Source: Leucosporidium creatinivorum
Taxonomy: Eukaryota > Basidiomycota > Microbotryomycetes > Leucosporidiales > Leucosporidiaceae
Assembly (NCBI GenBank): GCA_001600635.1
Contig: BCKL01000006.1
Span: 434,001 to 498,000, forward strand
Direction: 5' to 3'
DNA length: 64,000 bases
The notes below the pieces were generated by a model. That model was not told where the DNA came from. It saw only the letters and a program-made list of their open reading frames with translations, and did not search any database. Below are positions 1 to 11,388 of this stretch, one piece after another; position 1 is the first letter of the stretch; every line of letters begins with the position of its first letter. Both the position numbers and the translations under genes were made by a program.

Positions 1-2
1 TC

Positions 3-1574
3 GATTTTGAGCCGGAGTGGTGCGAGGGCGAGTCAGACGGCTTCTATCTCGTCACAGGACAGTGCAGTGAGCTCGACCTTGCTCCCAGAGGCTGAGACGA
101 GGGCTCACTCGAGCTGAAGAGCTGACTCGCGCTCATCTCGCTTCCGCCCTCGCAGGCCTCGCCGACTCGAATGGCGTTCTCCGCCTCTCGCTCGAGCTCT
201 TCCGCCCTTCCCACATCGCTTCCCCCTCCTCCGCCACGCGCTCCGAGCCCTATGCCTGCTTCGACTTCACACTCGTTTCGACTCTCGCTGCGCCACAGAT
301 CTGGAGCTCGCCCGAGCTGTCGGCTTCGCTCGTCTGTGAGGCCGGTGAGAGACCCTCCGGGAAAGCTGGGGAACCGGATGAGGAGCAGTCGGGCGAGAAG
401 GATAAGCAAGAGCGTGGACCTTTGGTCGTCAAGCTCAGAATCCCGCCGAGGAGAGCTCAACCCCTGCCGCCTCTCGTGCTCTTCGAATCTGACGACGAAG
501 ACGACCAGAGTAAGTTGCCCTGTTCTGACACAGTATCTCAAGTAGCTAGCTGATCTCTGCGCCCCACAGTGGAGCGCAGCATCCTCTCCCCCATCTCCGA
601 AGTGACCGAACCTCCCACTTCTCCTCCCGCTCGTCCGCCCTCTCCCAACCCACCTACCTCCGCCGCTCCCCTCCAGACTACATACAGCCACGATCAAACC
701 CTCAAGCGCCCGCACTGCAAAGTCGACGACACCCCTGCGGCCCTCCCCGGTTCGAACAGCGCCGAACCGCCTACGAAACGCCCTCGAACTCGCTCGCCCT
801 CCCTCTCGCAAGCCCCCGTCTCGTCCGCACAACCGAGCATCTTCAAGCCCGCTCCTATCGCCGAGGTCATCCCTCCTCAGCCTCAGCAGCAACCTCACTG
901 CCCATCCTCTTTTCTCGGCGTTGCCACCCCTGCTCCTCGTCGACCTCTCTCGCCTCTCGATCTCTACGGTGGTGCACCTTGGATGGACTTGCAGACGATA
1001 CTAGGAAGGAACGCACAGCTTCAGGCGAGGTTGAAGACCGCTGCTGAGATGAACGGACACTACATGGTGAGTCGACGTCGTGCTCGGCGATCTGAGCGAG
1101 GCGGAGGGAAAGCTCGAGAGCTGAGCTGGCCGTCTCTCCTCCCCCTTCGACACACTACAGGATACGGCAACTCTGCTCCTCAACCGTCTCCCTCCCCGCG
1201 AGGTCGCCGAGCACCTGAAGGAGCAGCTTAGGAACCCGAACTTGGCGCCCGAGCAGAGGGTCGAGAGTGAGTCCTGCTTGCTCTACGTCCCCGCTGTCAG
1301 TGGATACCGACCATCTGTTCTCTCACTTTACTCCCTGCGCACAGTCGCCCTCGCCAAGCAGCGCGCCATGGCTGCGACGAAGAGTTTGGCGAAGGTCGAG
1401 GTGGACGCCGAGGTGCGCAGCTTGCTGGGGATTTGGACGTCGTTGGCGAGTCTTCTCTTGTTCTGCCAGTTGGGAGCACAAGCTGAGACACCTTCTATTC
1501 CCAGTCGTAACTCGCTTGGAATGGGGAGGTGCTGGTCGGCTTGGGTCTCGCTTGAATCTCGTTCGCTCGTGTAG
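3..1574 (+). CDS. hypothetical Pro/Ser-rich protein, 5' end outside window
   Basis: The coding sequence enters from the left edge in frame 3 and is assembled from exons of about 3-66, 156-509, 570-1065, 1161-1268 and 1345-1574. Each join has a GTGAGT or GTAAGT donor and an AG acceptor, and most introns carry CTGAC. The visible protein has an acidic tract (ESDDEDDQ), a long Pro/Ser-rich region with a basic KRPRTR stretch that could be a nuclear signal, then a more ordered helical C-terminal part (LNRLPPREVAEHLKEQL). It is convergent with panB, with a 124 bp gap. I do not recognise the family. The basic and acidic low-complexity composition would suit a nuclear protein, but that is only a guess. 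The last exon could be misjudged, because its final 30 residues look less constrained. Confidence 0.55.
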
Positions 1575-1698
1575 CGCTTCACGGGTCGCTATCGTCTTGC
1601 AACTCATTCTATCCACTCTCCGTTGCGCGAGAGCAGTGCTAGCAGACATTTTCGTCTTGAGCAAAAGCTAGCAAGGTCTACGACTTCGGCGCTGGGCT

Positions 1699-2877
1699 CT
1701 ACTTCCTCGGCTTCTGCTCTACAGCCTCGAGAAACCCCTCCCACTCCTGATCTTCAATAGGATAGCCGTGGACCTCATCATGAGGGAACGACCCCTCCCT
1801 CACCTCCTTCACATACTCCTCGATCGCACTCGTCGCCTTGCGCTCCATGTCCTCGAACCGCTTGAGGAATTTGGGCCCCCTCTCGAGGCTGTTGACTCCC
1901 AGCATATCCAGCTGCACCAACACCTGTCCATCGGCTCCCGCTCCCGCTCCAATTCCAATCGTCGGGATCTCGAGGCGCTCCGACATCCATCGACCGAGGC
2001 GAGAAGGGATGGCCTCGATGAGAAGGGCGAATGCTCCCGCCGCTTGGAGAGCCTGGGCGTCCTCCCATACCTTGAGCGCACCGGCTACAGTCTTGCCTTG
2101 TACGCGGAATCCACTGAGCGCGGCTTGGCGTTGTGGCGTGAGGCCAATGTGGGACATGACGGGGATTCCTCGCGACGTGAGCCTTTCGACGAGGGGTACG
2201 AGCTCTTTCCCTCCTTCTAGTTTGATGGCGTCCATGTTGCCCTCTTGGATCATGCGAACGGCATTCTTGATGCCATCCTCGGTGGTGTGGTACGTTCCGA
2301 ACGGCAGGTCGGCGAGAAGGAGGGAGGAATGACAGCCCCGAGCGACCGAGCGGCAGTGATAGAGCATCTCGTCGAGGGTGAGGGAGGTGGTGGAAGTGTA
2401 GCCGCAGGCGACCATGGCGAGTGAGTCGCCTACGAGGGCGATGTCGATGCCTCGGCGGTGGGAAGGAGCTGCTGGGTCCGAGGTCGAGGAGGGCGCCGAG
2501 GAGGCTTCGATGAACCGTGCGGAGGGGTAGTCATGCGCTGTGAGGACGGTGATGGGGATCTTTTTGCGCTTGAGGGATTGGACGTCGAGGATGGTGCGCT
2601 TCTTGCGAGAGGGACCGGCTTGAGAAAGGGGAGAAAGGGATAGAGTCAGCTCGCGGTCAGAAGGTTGTGGTACAGCAGGATGAGCTTGGAGCGTACCAGG
2701 CTTAGCCGAATAATGCGAGCTGTAGCGCTTGGAGGTGGATTGGAAGCAGGTGCAAGTGCTGACTTGAGCCGGAGACGAGGAGAGGAGGATGCGCGAGGTG
2801 GAAGCGACGGGAGAAGACCAGGCGGTCGAGGTACGCAGAGCGGTGCGAACGGATCGAGCTACAGATCCGGTGCTCAT
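1699..2877 (-). CDS. ECM31: 3-methyl-2-oxobutanoate (ketopantoate) hydroxymethyltransferase
   Basis: This is the first committed enzyme of pantothenate/CoA synthesis. It transfers a hydroxymethyl group from 5,10-methylene-THF to 2-oxoisovalerate. Family signatures are clear: TVLTAHDYPSARF, the metal and substrate site VGDSLAMVACGY, LLADLPFG, AIKLEGG, VMSHIGLTPQ and IGIGAGAGADGQVLVQLDMLG. The start at 2877 (MSTGSVARSVRTALRT) gives an Arg/Ser/Thr-rich N-terminus typical of a mitochondrial presequence; an in-frame Met 25 codons upstream is less likely. The frame is open throughout, but 2611-2694 looks like an 84 nt intron. It starts GTACGC, has GCTGAC and ends TCAAG, and its removal would keep the frame. 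The gene is divergent from the NDUFAF7-like gene. Confidence 0.93.
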   Translation of the reverse strand: MSTGSVARSVRTALRTSTAWSSPVASTSRILLSSSPAQVSTCTCFQSTSKRYSSHYSAKPGTLQAHPAVPQPSDRELTLSLSPLSQAGPSRKKRTILDVQSLKRKKIPITVLTAHDYPSARFIEASSAPSSTSDPAAPSHRRGIDIALVGDSLAMVACGYTSTTSLTLDEMLYHCRSVARGCHSSLLLADLPFGTYHTTEDGIKNAVRMIQEGNMDAIKLEGGKELVPLVERLTSRGIPVMSHIGLTPQRQAALSGFRVQGKTVAGALKVWEDAQALQAAGAFALLIEAIPSRLGRWMSERLEIPTIGIGAGAGADGQVLVQLDMLGVNSLERGPKFLKRFEDMERKATSAIEEYVKEVREGSFPHDEVHGYPIEDQEWEGFLEAVEQKPRK

Positions 2878-3122
2878 TGTGAGGCTGTGCGCGACTGAGA
2901 GGCGAGCGAAACGGCAGGAGAACAAGAGACGCGCTCTCGACTTCTCCGGCAACTCGAAAGAACGGCTTGGCTCCTTGCCGTGACCCGCTCGTTTCAGCTA
3001 CAGCTTCAAATCGACTTCAACTCGTCCAGCAACCCTCTGCCGGTCTAGCTAGCGCCTCCTTCGCCCTTCCTCGCCTTTTCCTCGACCAACTCGCTCCGTC
3101 GGAACAGCAGCGCCAGGAGATC
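2878..3122. promoter_or_regulatory. bidirectional promoter, panB / NDUFAF7-like
   Basis: This 245 bp gap lies between two divergent genes for mitochondrial proteins. No TATA box or named operator was recognised. The head-to-head layout implies a shared promoter. Confidence 0.4.
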
Positions 3123-5260
3123 ATGCTTTCTCAGCTCCGTAAAGGCTCTACGCGGGCGCTCATCAAAGAGGCAACCAGGACGACTGTACCTCTGTGCTTT
3201 GCTGCTGCTCGGACAGCTCCAGCGACGCTTCGCCAGCTCTCGACGAGCACCACTCGTCGCGATCTCGGCGCGCAGACACCTCGGTCCACTCCTTTGACGT
3301 CCGGCAAGGCTAGAGGTACACCACTAGTACCAACAGAGCTGCTGCAGGTGTTGGAAGAGACGATCAAGGTGCGTAGAGCGCTCTCCGAGCCTTCAGCTGC
3401 TTAAGTTCACCGCTCTCCTTCCTGCACCCAGACTCATGGACCGCTTCCCGTCTCGCGGTATATGACCCTGTGTCTCGCGCATCCTACCCTCGGCTACTAC
3501 ACCACTCGCAAGGTCTTTGGCTCGTCAGGCGACTTCATCACCAGCCCCGAGATCTCGCAGATCTTTGGAGAGGTGTGTAGAGTGCAGCTCGTGAAGTTGG
3601 GCGGTACACTGACTCTTTCTCGATACCCACAGCTCCTCGCCATCTGGTATGTCACGCAATGGGCTGTGCAAGGCGCCTCCAAGCGCGTGAGGATCGTCGA
3701 GCTCGGTCCTGGTCGCGGTACTCTGCTCTCCGACATCTTGCGCGTGAGTTAGATATCGCGGTGACCAGAAGGGAAGCAGATCTGACCTTCGACATACACC
3801 CAGACATTCAAATCTCTGCCGAATCATTCCTCGCCGCCCGTCACTTCAATCCATCTCGTCGAGAACTCGGAGGCGCTTCGTGAGGAGCAGAAGAACAAGC
3901 TGCAGGCTGGAGGATTTGGAGAGATTCCTGTCAGCTGGTGGGGTAGCGTCGACGAGGTGCCGACGAGTAAGTCCTTGCCTGCTCTTCACCTCGGCGATGC
4001 GCTAGCTGACCATCGCTGTCTACCTGCAGCCAATGACGAGTTCACCGTCATCGTCGCGCACGAGTTCTTTGACGCCCTCCCCATTCATGTCTTCGAGGTG
4101 GGTCCAGTCGAGGATGAGGCATCGAGAGCCGAAGCTGAACCTGTCTCTCCTGGCAGAAAACACCCAATGGCTGGCGCGAGGTCATGGTCGACATCGCCGA
4201 CCCCAAAGCGATCATGTGGGTACATGCCGCTCTCTAGACTCGACTCTTACTGACCCTCGCCGCTTCACAGCATCCCAAACAAGACACGCGAGCCACTGCG
4301 ACTCGTGCTCTCTCCCTCTCCCACACCCGCTTCCACCCTCTACACTCGCCTCTCCACTATGGCCGAAGAGACCGCACCACCGACTCCCGCACCATCCACG
4401 TCGTCCGCCCTCTCCTTCGACACCACCCTCCCTCCTGCCCACACTCCCACTCCGACAGCTACCGCCCAACCCACTGCGCCGCGGTCATCATCACCATCTG
4501 CTCAGCAGCAGTCCATCTCCCCTACTCTAGCACGCTTCGCTCGGCTACCGCAGGGCTCGCGGATGGAGATCTCGCCGGCTAGCTGGGAGGTTGCGAGGGG
4601 GATGGGTCGGCTGCTAGGTGGCGAGAAGGGAGGAGCAGGCCTCGTGGTCGATTATGGAGATGCCAAGGCGTTTGGGCGGAGCTGGAGGGTGAGTGCTAAT
4701 TCTGCTTGGAAATTTGCAGGCCGACTCGTCGAGACGAAAGCACCGCAGCCGACAGCTGACCCATACTTCTCTCTCGCTCGCAGGGCTTCCGCAAGCACCA
4801 AGTCGTCGACCCGCTTTCTGAGCCAGGTCATACCGATCTGACTGCCAACGTCGACTTCTCCTACCTGTCCGAAGCCTTGGGTGATCTCGGTGAGTTCGAC
4901 GGTGCGCTTTCCGGCCCTCTCCCAGCTTGCTAACGACTTTCCACCTCTACCTCTTCCTCTCCTCTCCGATCTTCCCTTCACTCAGCCACGTCGCACGGCC
5001 CCCTCCCTCAATCCACCTTCCTCACCTCCCTCGGCCTACAGCCCCGTCTCGCCGGCCTCCTTCGCGCTGCCTCCCCCGAGCGCAAGAAGGAGATCGAGAG
5101 CGCCGCCAAGCGACTCGTCGACAGCACGGGCATGGGATCGCAGTACAAGGTCATGGCTATTACGCCGAAGAAGCCAGACGGAGCGGCGGCAGAAGAATGC
5201 TTCCCTTTCGTGAAGGAGGCTGCCGAGGGCGAGGCGGAGGGCGCCGAAGAGAAGAAGTAG
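3123..5260 (+). CDS. NDUFAF7: NDUFAF7/MidA-family protein arginine methyltransferase (complex I assembly)
   Basis: SAM-dependent methyltransferase of the mitochondrial matrix. The animal homologue NDUFAF7 dimethylates an arginine of the complex I subunit NDUFS2 during assembly. The spliced protein starts MLSQLRKGSTRALIKEATRT, Arg/Thr-rich and likely a transit peptide. It then shows the family blocks HPTLGYYTT, VFGSSGDFITSPEISQIFGE, LLAIWYVTQW, the SAM motif VELGPGRGTLLSDILR, VAHEFFDALPIHVFE and VVDYGDA, and ends in SHGPLPQSTFL and MGSQYKVMAITPKK. About eight short introns are inferred, several with CTGAC. A Ser/Pro/Thr-rich insertion follows the NGWREVMVDI block (roughly 4300-4540). It looks like a lineage-specific loop. 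A homologue implies that this fungus has respiratory complex I. Confidence 0.9.
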
Positions 5261-5630
5261 ATAGACATGTCGAACGCATAGATTGGAGCTTCTTTCGCTC
5301 TGAGACTGGTCACGGGCGTGGAGGCGAAGCTCAGCGAGCATCGCCGAGAATTGGCATCTAGCAAGGTTTGGTCGTCGCTGCGATCTGTGCTGGAGTCGAA
5401 TAGTCGTTGCAAGTGAGCAACTGGAAGGGCTACTTACAACAGAGCAGTCACGCTTGACCCCTTGGCGACTAGGTCGAGCGAGCTGGCGGGTCCGCTCCTT
5501 CGCCTTCTCCATTTCGCTCGCTTCTCAGCACACCTCACACCCAACTTTCGTAAGTTGTACAGAACCTGTATAGGCGCAAGTGCTTCTCAATGTGCTCAGG
5601 CTGACCCTCTACACCTCACGTAGCGCAACT
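5261..5630. other. intergenic, with RPN10 5'UTR intron (5550-5623)
   Basis: This 370 bp stretch holds the 3' flank of the methyltransferase gene and the RPN10 promoter. A canonical intron (GTAAGTTG ... GGCTGACCC ... CACGTAG) ends eight bases before the RPN10 ATG, so it would lie wholly in the 5'UTR. Confidence 0.5.
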
Positions 5631-7380
5631 ATGAGCCTCGAAGCAACGATGCTCGTGCTGGACAACAGCTCCTACTCGATCAACGGCGACTACCCTCGTG
5701 TGTAGCTCTCTACAGGCCTAGCTCGTGCTCAGCTCACCCTCCTGCCCACCTACAGCAACACGTCTGGCGGCTCAAGCGGATGCCGTCCACCTCATCTTCA
5801 ACCACAAGCTGCGAGCCAACCCGGAGAGCGAGGTGGGATTGATGGTCATGGGCGGCAAGGCGTGAGTTGGATCTCTTTGGAGCTGCTGCAGACGAGATAC
5901 TGGGTGTAGCGAAGCAGGAGGTAGCTGCTGAGGCGAGGGTGACGACGCCTCCCCTCAGGCGGGCGAGCATCGCGCTGGAGGCTAGCACGACTGTTGCAGG
6001 GGATTGGAGCGGATGTTGTGTGGTGCAGAAGTCTCGTGGCGGTCGCACAAACGGCGCTGAAGCAGGCAAGACTGCTGGCTCGCTGAGCTATTCGCTGACC
6101 CATCGCTCTTCACGCAGGCCCGAGGTTCTCGTTACCCCTACACAGGACGAGGGAAAGCTCATCGCTGCTCTGCACGACATCAAGCAAGGCGGCGACGCCG
6201 ACCTTAGCACAGGCATCCAGGTTGCTCAGGTGCGTAGCGAGCTCGCGACCCTCCTTTGCGAGCACCAGCTGACCACACTCACATCAACAGCTCGCTTTGA
6301 AGCACCGTCAGAACAAGAACCAGCGCCAGCGCGTGATTGTCTTTGTCGGCAGCCCTCTGAGCGCCTCGACCGCTTCGCTCGTCAAGGTGCGTTCGCCGCT
6401 TGTAGCCTGTACGCGAACCGTGGAGCTGACCCGGTCACCTACAGCTCGGCAAGAAGATGAAGAAGAACAACGTCGCGATCGACGTCGTCTCCTTCGGCAC
6501 CGACTCGGCTTCCCTCGTCGACCTCACCATCCCCTCCCTCGGCGCTTCCTCCTCGACCGCTCCCGCTCCTTCAGAAACCAACGAGACTAAGCTTCTGGCT
6601 CTGCACGAGGCTGTCAACAGCTCCGACAACTCGCACTACCTCGCCGTGGAGCCAGGACCTCATCTTCTCAGCGAGCGGATCAGCGCGAGTGCGATCCTGA
6701 GGGGTGAGGGAGCTGGAGATGATGATGTTATGGGAGGTGGTGGAGGAGGGGGAGGAGACGAGTACGGTGTCGATCCCAACCTGGATCCCGAGCTCGCGAT
6801 GGTGAGTTCGCTCGGCTTTGGCGCCGGCGCAAGCTCGAGAAGCGCTGACAGCCGTAAGCTGACCTTTATTGATCTCACAGGCTCTCCGCATGTCGCTCGA
6901 GGAAGAGCGCGCTCGCCAGGCTGCCTCCGCCCCTTCCACCTCCGCCGCTCCTGCACTCGACACTGTCGCAGAGGGCTCGACTGCTTCCACCTCGGCTGTG
7001 GTTCCTTCAACTCCTGCACCCGCAGCTGTCAAGACCGAGGGATCTGATGACACTGCTGCCGTTCTCGCTGCCGCTGCTGCATCCGGAGGGATTGAGGACG
7101 TGGGCATGGACGCAGAGGGAGAGGGAGACGATGATTTGGCCCGAGCGCTCGCCATGAGCCGGGGAGACGACGTGGAGATGGGCGATGGTGACGATGATGA
7201 TGAGGATGCCGAGATTGCGCGTGCAAGTGAGTCCCGAACAGACTGTTCTTTCTCTCGTCTCGCAACGATGCCAGCTCGGCGCTCGCGGCTCTCTAGGTGA
7301 GCGAAAGCTGACCTTCTCCCTGTCCCCCCACAGTCGCTCTCTCGATGCAAGAGGCGGAGGAGAACAAGGAGGAGAAGTAG
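5631..7380 (+). CDS. RPN10: 26S proteasome regulatory subunit Rpn10 (ubiquitin receptor)
   Basis: Ubiquitin receptor that links the base and lid of the 19S regulatory particle. The N-terminus MSLEATMLVLDNSSYSINGDYP begins the VWA domain, which continues with LIFNHKLRANPESEVGLMVMGG, VLVTPTQDEGKL, RQRVIVFVGSPL and NNVAIDVVSFG. Three ubiquitin-interacting motifs follow: PELAMALRMSLEEERA, DDLARALAMS and, across the last intron, AEIARAIALSMQEAEE. Acidic Gly/Asp-rich linkers separate them. At least seven introns are inferred, one of them in the 5'UTR. The sequence between the VWA domain and UIM1 contains a poly-Gly run. Budding yeast Rpn10 has one UIM, so the three seen here resemble animal or plant architecture more closely. 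Confidence 0.94.
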
Positions 7381-7660
7381 CTTTGAAGAGGCTGCAAGTA
7401 TACCATTACCAGTCAACTCGCTTCGGCCGAGTTCTCGGAGTGGGCATGCGGTCATAGCTGCTCGGCGATTCCGGCTGTAGCAAGAAGCAGTGGAGCTTTG
7501 TTAAGTTGATACGCGAGCGCGAAGCAGTCCAGTGCAGAGTTCGAACGGAAGTGTTGGCAATGGCGGTGGGCAGCAAGGCCGAAGGAGCGCCTAGCGCTTG
7601 GCCATTCCGAACTCGCGCCTTGTCCTCCTTCATCCCTCTTTGGCTCGTTTCTTCAACTCG

Positions 7661-9521
7661 ATGGTGGTCCTGGACGAGAGCGACGGTAGCAAGGACTCGT
7701 ATGGACGCTACAGCTCGGACGAGGAGTCTTCATACGGCTGGCGTTCCCCTCCAATCGCCTCCACCAGCTCTTCGCCGCTGAAGCGCGCCCAGCACTATGG
7801 GCAGGCGCACCCTCGTCGCTTGCTGTCGGCAGTGGCGCTGCTAGCGATGCTGCTGCTGTGGGTTTCGTCAAGGCCAGCAGCTCCACCAAAGCTCTGGCAG
7901 TCGCACGCCCGGCGGAGGGAAGGCGTCTCTTTCTTCGAGACTGGCGTTGGACGAGGAGGCCGCGTAGCTGGAGTGAAAGAGGTGAGTGAGGTACAGGGAT
8001 GCTCGCTCTACCTCAGAATACTGACCCCTGCTCTCCCACTGCAGCTGCTCACCGCTCAAGCGCCCGCCACTTCCTACTACGACGCCCTCCGACCCGACTT
8101 GCGCTACCTCACCTCAGACAGCTGGAGCGGCCTCACGGGCCAGTTCTTCACGGCACTCTCCCTTCTCCATCTCGCTCAGCTCACGCAACGAGTCGCCGTC
8201 ATGTGAGTGGAAGCGGCCGTGGCTCTCCTCGGTCTCGACGCTGACCTTCGCCGAGCAGTCCGAGCTGGCGAGATGATGGACACTACGGTCCCGTGATCAC
8301 TCGCATGTCACTTCTGTTCGATATGGATCGCTACCGGAACGAGACCGGCTCTCTCTTCGTCGAATGGGATGATGTGAAAGAGAACAGAGAGAGAGGCGGA
8401 GAGGCGGAGGAACTTGGCTGCTTCAAGGCGAGTTACTTCGAGAACGCCGTAAGTCGACCCCGATCTCACCCTGTCGGAGATGCTCGCTGACGGTCGCGGC
8501 GCTCACAGGTCTCCTTCGGCGACCACAACCTTCGTCAAACTGTTTGGGATGTGCCCCGACCCGGTCAAGACACCGTCTGGTCTTATGAATCCTTCACTCT
8601 CTACGACTACGAATCACGAATGCGACTCGAAGGAGCTCGGCGACTCTCGAACGAGACGAATACGCCCCTGCCTCGCAACATCGCCGAAGAAACGCCTGAG
8701 GCCGGCCTCCTCTGCTACACCAATCTCTGGGACCTGCAGCATGCGGGAAACGGTCTCAAATCCGGACCGATGGTACCGCTGCTAGCTGATCCACTGAAGG
8801 GTGTGCATCCCGGTGAGTCTCCGCTCCCGTTCAGCTACTCGGCGCTCGCTAACTCGTTGCTCTCCTCTCGCAGAGTGGTACTCGGTCGGCAAGTACATCG
8901 ATGTGAGTGATCTCTGTGCTCTCTCAGCTCTCTGCTGTCGTGACCGAGCCAGCTGACCCTCACCCGTACAGTTCGCACCCGCCATCTGGGACGTCGCCCT
9001 CGACTGCGCCTACCGCACGCTCGGAACCACTCGCCACAAGCTTCCTCCTCTTCTCACCGTCCACATTCGCCGAGGAGACTTCCTGGTTCGCTACAACCTC
9101 ACTTCCTCCCTTCCAAGGCGACCACTAACCCCTTCCCTCGCAGGACTGGTGCGAAAAGCACGAGAACTGCACTCCCACCCTCGACGCCTATATTCCCAAG
9201 GTCAACGACCTCCTTCGCGACATGCCCACCAACACCAAGGTCCTCGTCACCAGCGACGAGACGACCGACGAAGCCTTCCTCTCGGGCATCGACGTCCTCG
9301 GCTGGCATCGCGTCAACCATTTGGCGCTCGGTACGGCCGCTCGCTTGGAGGGGCTATTCGGCGACTCGGCGCGATGGGCAGATGGAGCAGTGGATCAGGC
9401 GCTGCTGTCGTTGGGGTCGGCGTTTGTAGGGACAGAGGGATCGCAAGTCTCGCAGATTTCGGAGCTGAGGGTGGCGAGCTGGAACGCGGGAAACACTGCG
9501 TTGGTCCAGAGGCCGAGATAA
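7661..9521 (+). CDS. O-fucosyltransferase-like type II membrane glycosyltransferase
   Basis: The start at 7661 gives a short cytosolic tail rich in Ser and Asp, then one signal-anchor helix (LLSAVALLAMLLLWVSS, about residues 55-71) and a luminal domain, as in Golgi glycosyltransferases. The luminal part carries the GDP-fucose protein O-fucosyltransferase hallmarks: an early SWRDDGHYGPVI segment, the nucleotide-sugar motif LLTVHIRRGDFL, a middle KVLVTSDETTDE, and a C-terminal FVGTEGSQVSQISELR. Seven exons are joined by short introns, several with CTGAC. An in-frame upstream Met at 7598 exists, but it would only lengthen the cytosolic tail. Acceptor and linkage cannot be inferred. The gene is convergent with the nitrilase. 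Confidence 0.8.
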
Positions 9522-9628
9522 TGGCATGGGGGACGCATTCTTGTACATAGACATAGCTAGAGCCTCGCATAATAGAACGCATTGTACCGCTTTGTCACCG
9601 AGTCCGCCGTCGCCGAGAGCTTCGAGCA

Positions 9629-11075
9629 TTACTGCTTGATGGCGAGACTCAACATGTCCGAGCGAGCATAGTGTCCGACAGGATCAAAGTCCAGCTTTGC
9701 TCCGAGGATCGTGTCGATGTCGATATCGGCGTACAAGATTCCCTCTTGGTCCCACAGAGGGCCAGCGAGGAGGTTGCCTAGCGGGTCGACGATGGCGCTT
9801 CCTCCTCGGCACCAGACGTCCTCTTTGGCTCCTCCAGCGCGCGAGATGTTGGCTGGGTAGTCGCTCGGGAAGTCGGTCGTGCCGTGGTATTGATTGGCTG
9901 CGCGACGAAGAGGGTCAGCTCAACCCGGCGCTCGTGAAGAAGACGAGGGAAGACCCACCCGAGACGACAAAGCAGCGACCCTCTTGAGCGATAGTCTGTA
10001 GGAGAGGCGGCCAAGTCGGTCGACCGTCCGCTGTGGGTGCAGTGTAGCTGAGGAAGCGGTCGAAAGTCAGCGCTTCCTCAAGACCGCCAAAGCGGAAACA
10101 AAGCTGAACGTACATCTCAACTCCCTTCTGGTAGAGCGCATATCGGGCAAGAGGCATGAAGTTCTCCCAGCAGATCAAGCCGCCGATCTGGCCAAGGTGA
10201 TGAACGTCAGCAAGCTGGGCGAGCCGTTCAGAGCTCGGCGACTGCGCACCTTGCCAATCGCAGTCTGCGCAACGGCGAGGTTGTCGGTGGTGGGTAGTCC
10301 AGAGTTGGGGTGTCCCGGCTCATTGGTAGCATACCCTTGCGACCAGACGACGCGCTCAGCAGCGGTAGGTTGCAGCTTTCGGTGCTTGCCTGGTTCGGCG
10401 AACTGTTAGTGTGGTTCTCTGACGTATGAGAGCTCGGACGCACTTAGCAGGACACCCTCGTCCGAGATGAGGATGTTGGTGCACCACAGTGTAGCTCCGA
10501 CCAGCGAGCGTTCGATGATGCCGACCGAAAGGTGCTGAGGGGAGCCGGGAGGAAAGGTTAGCTCGATGAGCGGGAGGCGAGGGCGCGACAGGCGCGAAGC
10601 AGAATAGGGCTAGAGGGAGGGAAACATATAGCGTCTACTCACAATCTGGCTGCCCCTCGCAGCCCTGCAGAGCTGCTGGAAGGCCAAAAAATCGCCATCC
10701 TCGGCGATGTCTTCCTCGTTCGCCGAGAGCCAGTCTACGCCCTCGGCGCCGTCCGGTATCTTAACGGCAGCTTTCACATAGCGAGCAAACCATTCCCTGT
10801 TCTCATCAGTTCTTGCTCCGATCTTGAAATCGAGGTGCCGAGGGTATCCGCCGAGGAAGGCTGTATTCGGATTCGGAGGACCGTCAGCGCTGTTGCAAAG
10901 ACGGGAAAGGAAGGGGATGATACCACAACTCCTACTCACCTTCAGGGAAGACGGCCAGTCGAGCTCCAGCGGCTGCTGCCTCCTTGACGAGGGGGATGAG
11001 CTTGGCAACCGAGGCGAGGAGATCATAAGCTACAGAAGCAGTCTGTACCGCGGCGACCTTGACGATAGGAGCCAT
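9629..11075 (-). CDS. nitrilase (carbon-nitrogen hydrolase, branch 1)
   Basis: Hydrolyses a nitrile to the carboxylic acid and ammonia. The first exon [20 protein letters not shown] ends in GARLAVFPE, which supplies the catalytic Glu. Later exons give [23 protein letters not shown] with the catalytic Lys, and [18 protein letters not shown] with the catalytic Cys, followed by [15 protein letters not shown] and [11 protein letters not shown]. The CWEN context and the block after it match aliphatic/aromatic nitrilases rather than cyanide hydratases, which usually read CWEH. About five introns are inferred, and the total is near 350 residues. The gene is divergent from an aspartyl protease. The substrate is unknown. 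In yeasts such enzymes can release ammonia from nitriles or process indole acetonitrile; that is family knowledge, not shown here. Confidence 0.9.
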
Positions 11076-11388
11076 TCGAGCGAGAGAGCAGAAGCAGAAG
11101 GTGAAGGCAGGAAGCAAAGAGACGATTCGAGCGAAGGAGCGAGAGTTGGCCGTCGGCGAAAGAGGTGGGGAATCGAAGAGGAGAGGGGTGCAAGCGTTGG
11201 AGATGAAAGGTCTGAAAGGGTGCAAGTCAGCAGCACCATTCATTTCGACTGCGAACGGTTCAATTTCATGAAGTCTCGGCGGCTCAACTGACATGCAACT
11301 GACTGCGAGTGTCTCTCCCTGAGCTGCTTCGAGCCTCTCTTGCTCTTCACATCACCTCGTCTCGCGCTTTCTCGACTTCGCTTGAGCC
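11076..11388. promoter_or_regulatory. divergent promoter, nitrilase / aspartyl protease
   Basis: This 313 bp region separates two divergent starts. No recognised operator was seen, and it encodes no convincing gene. Confidence 0.35.
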
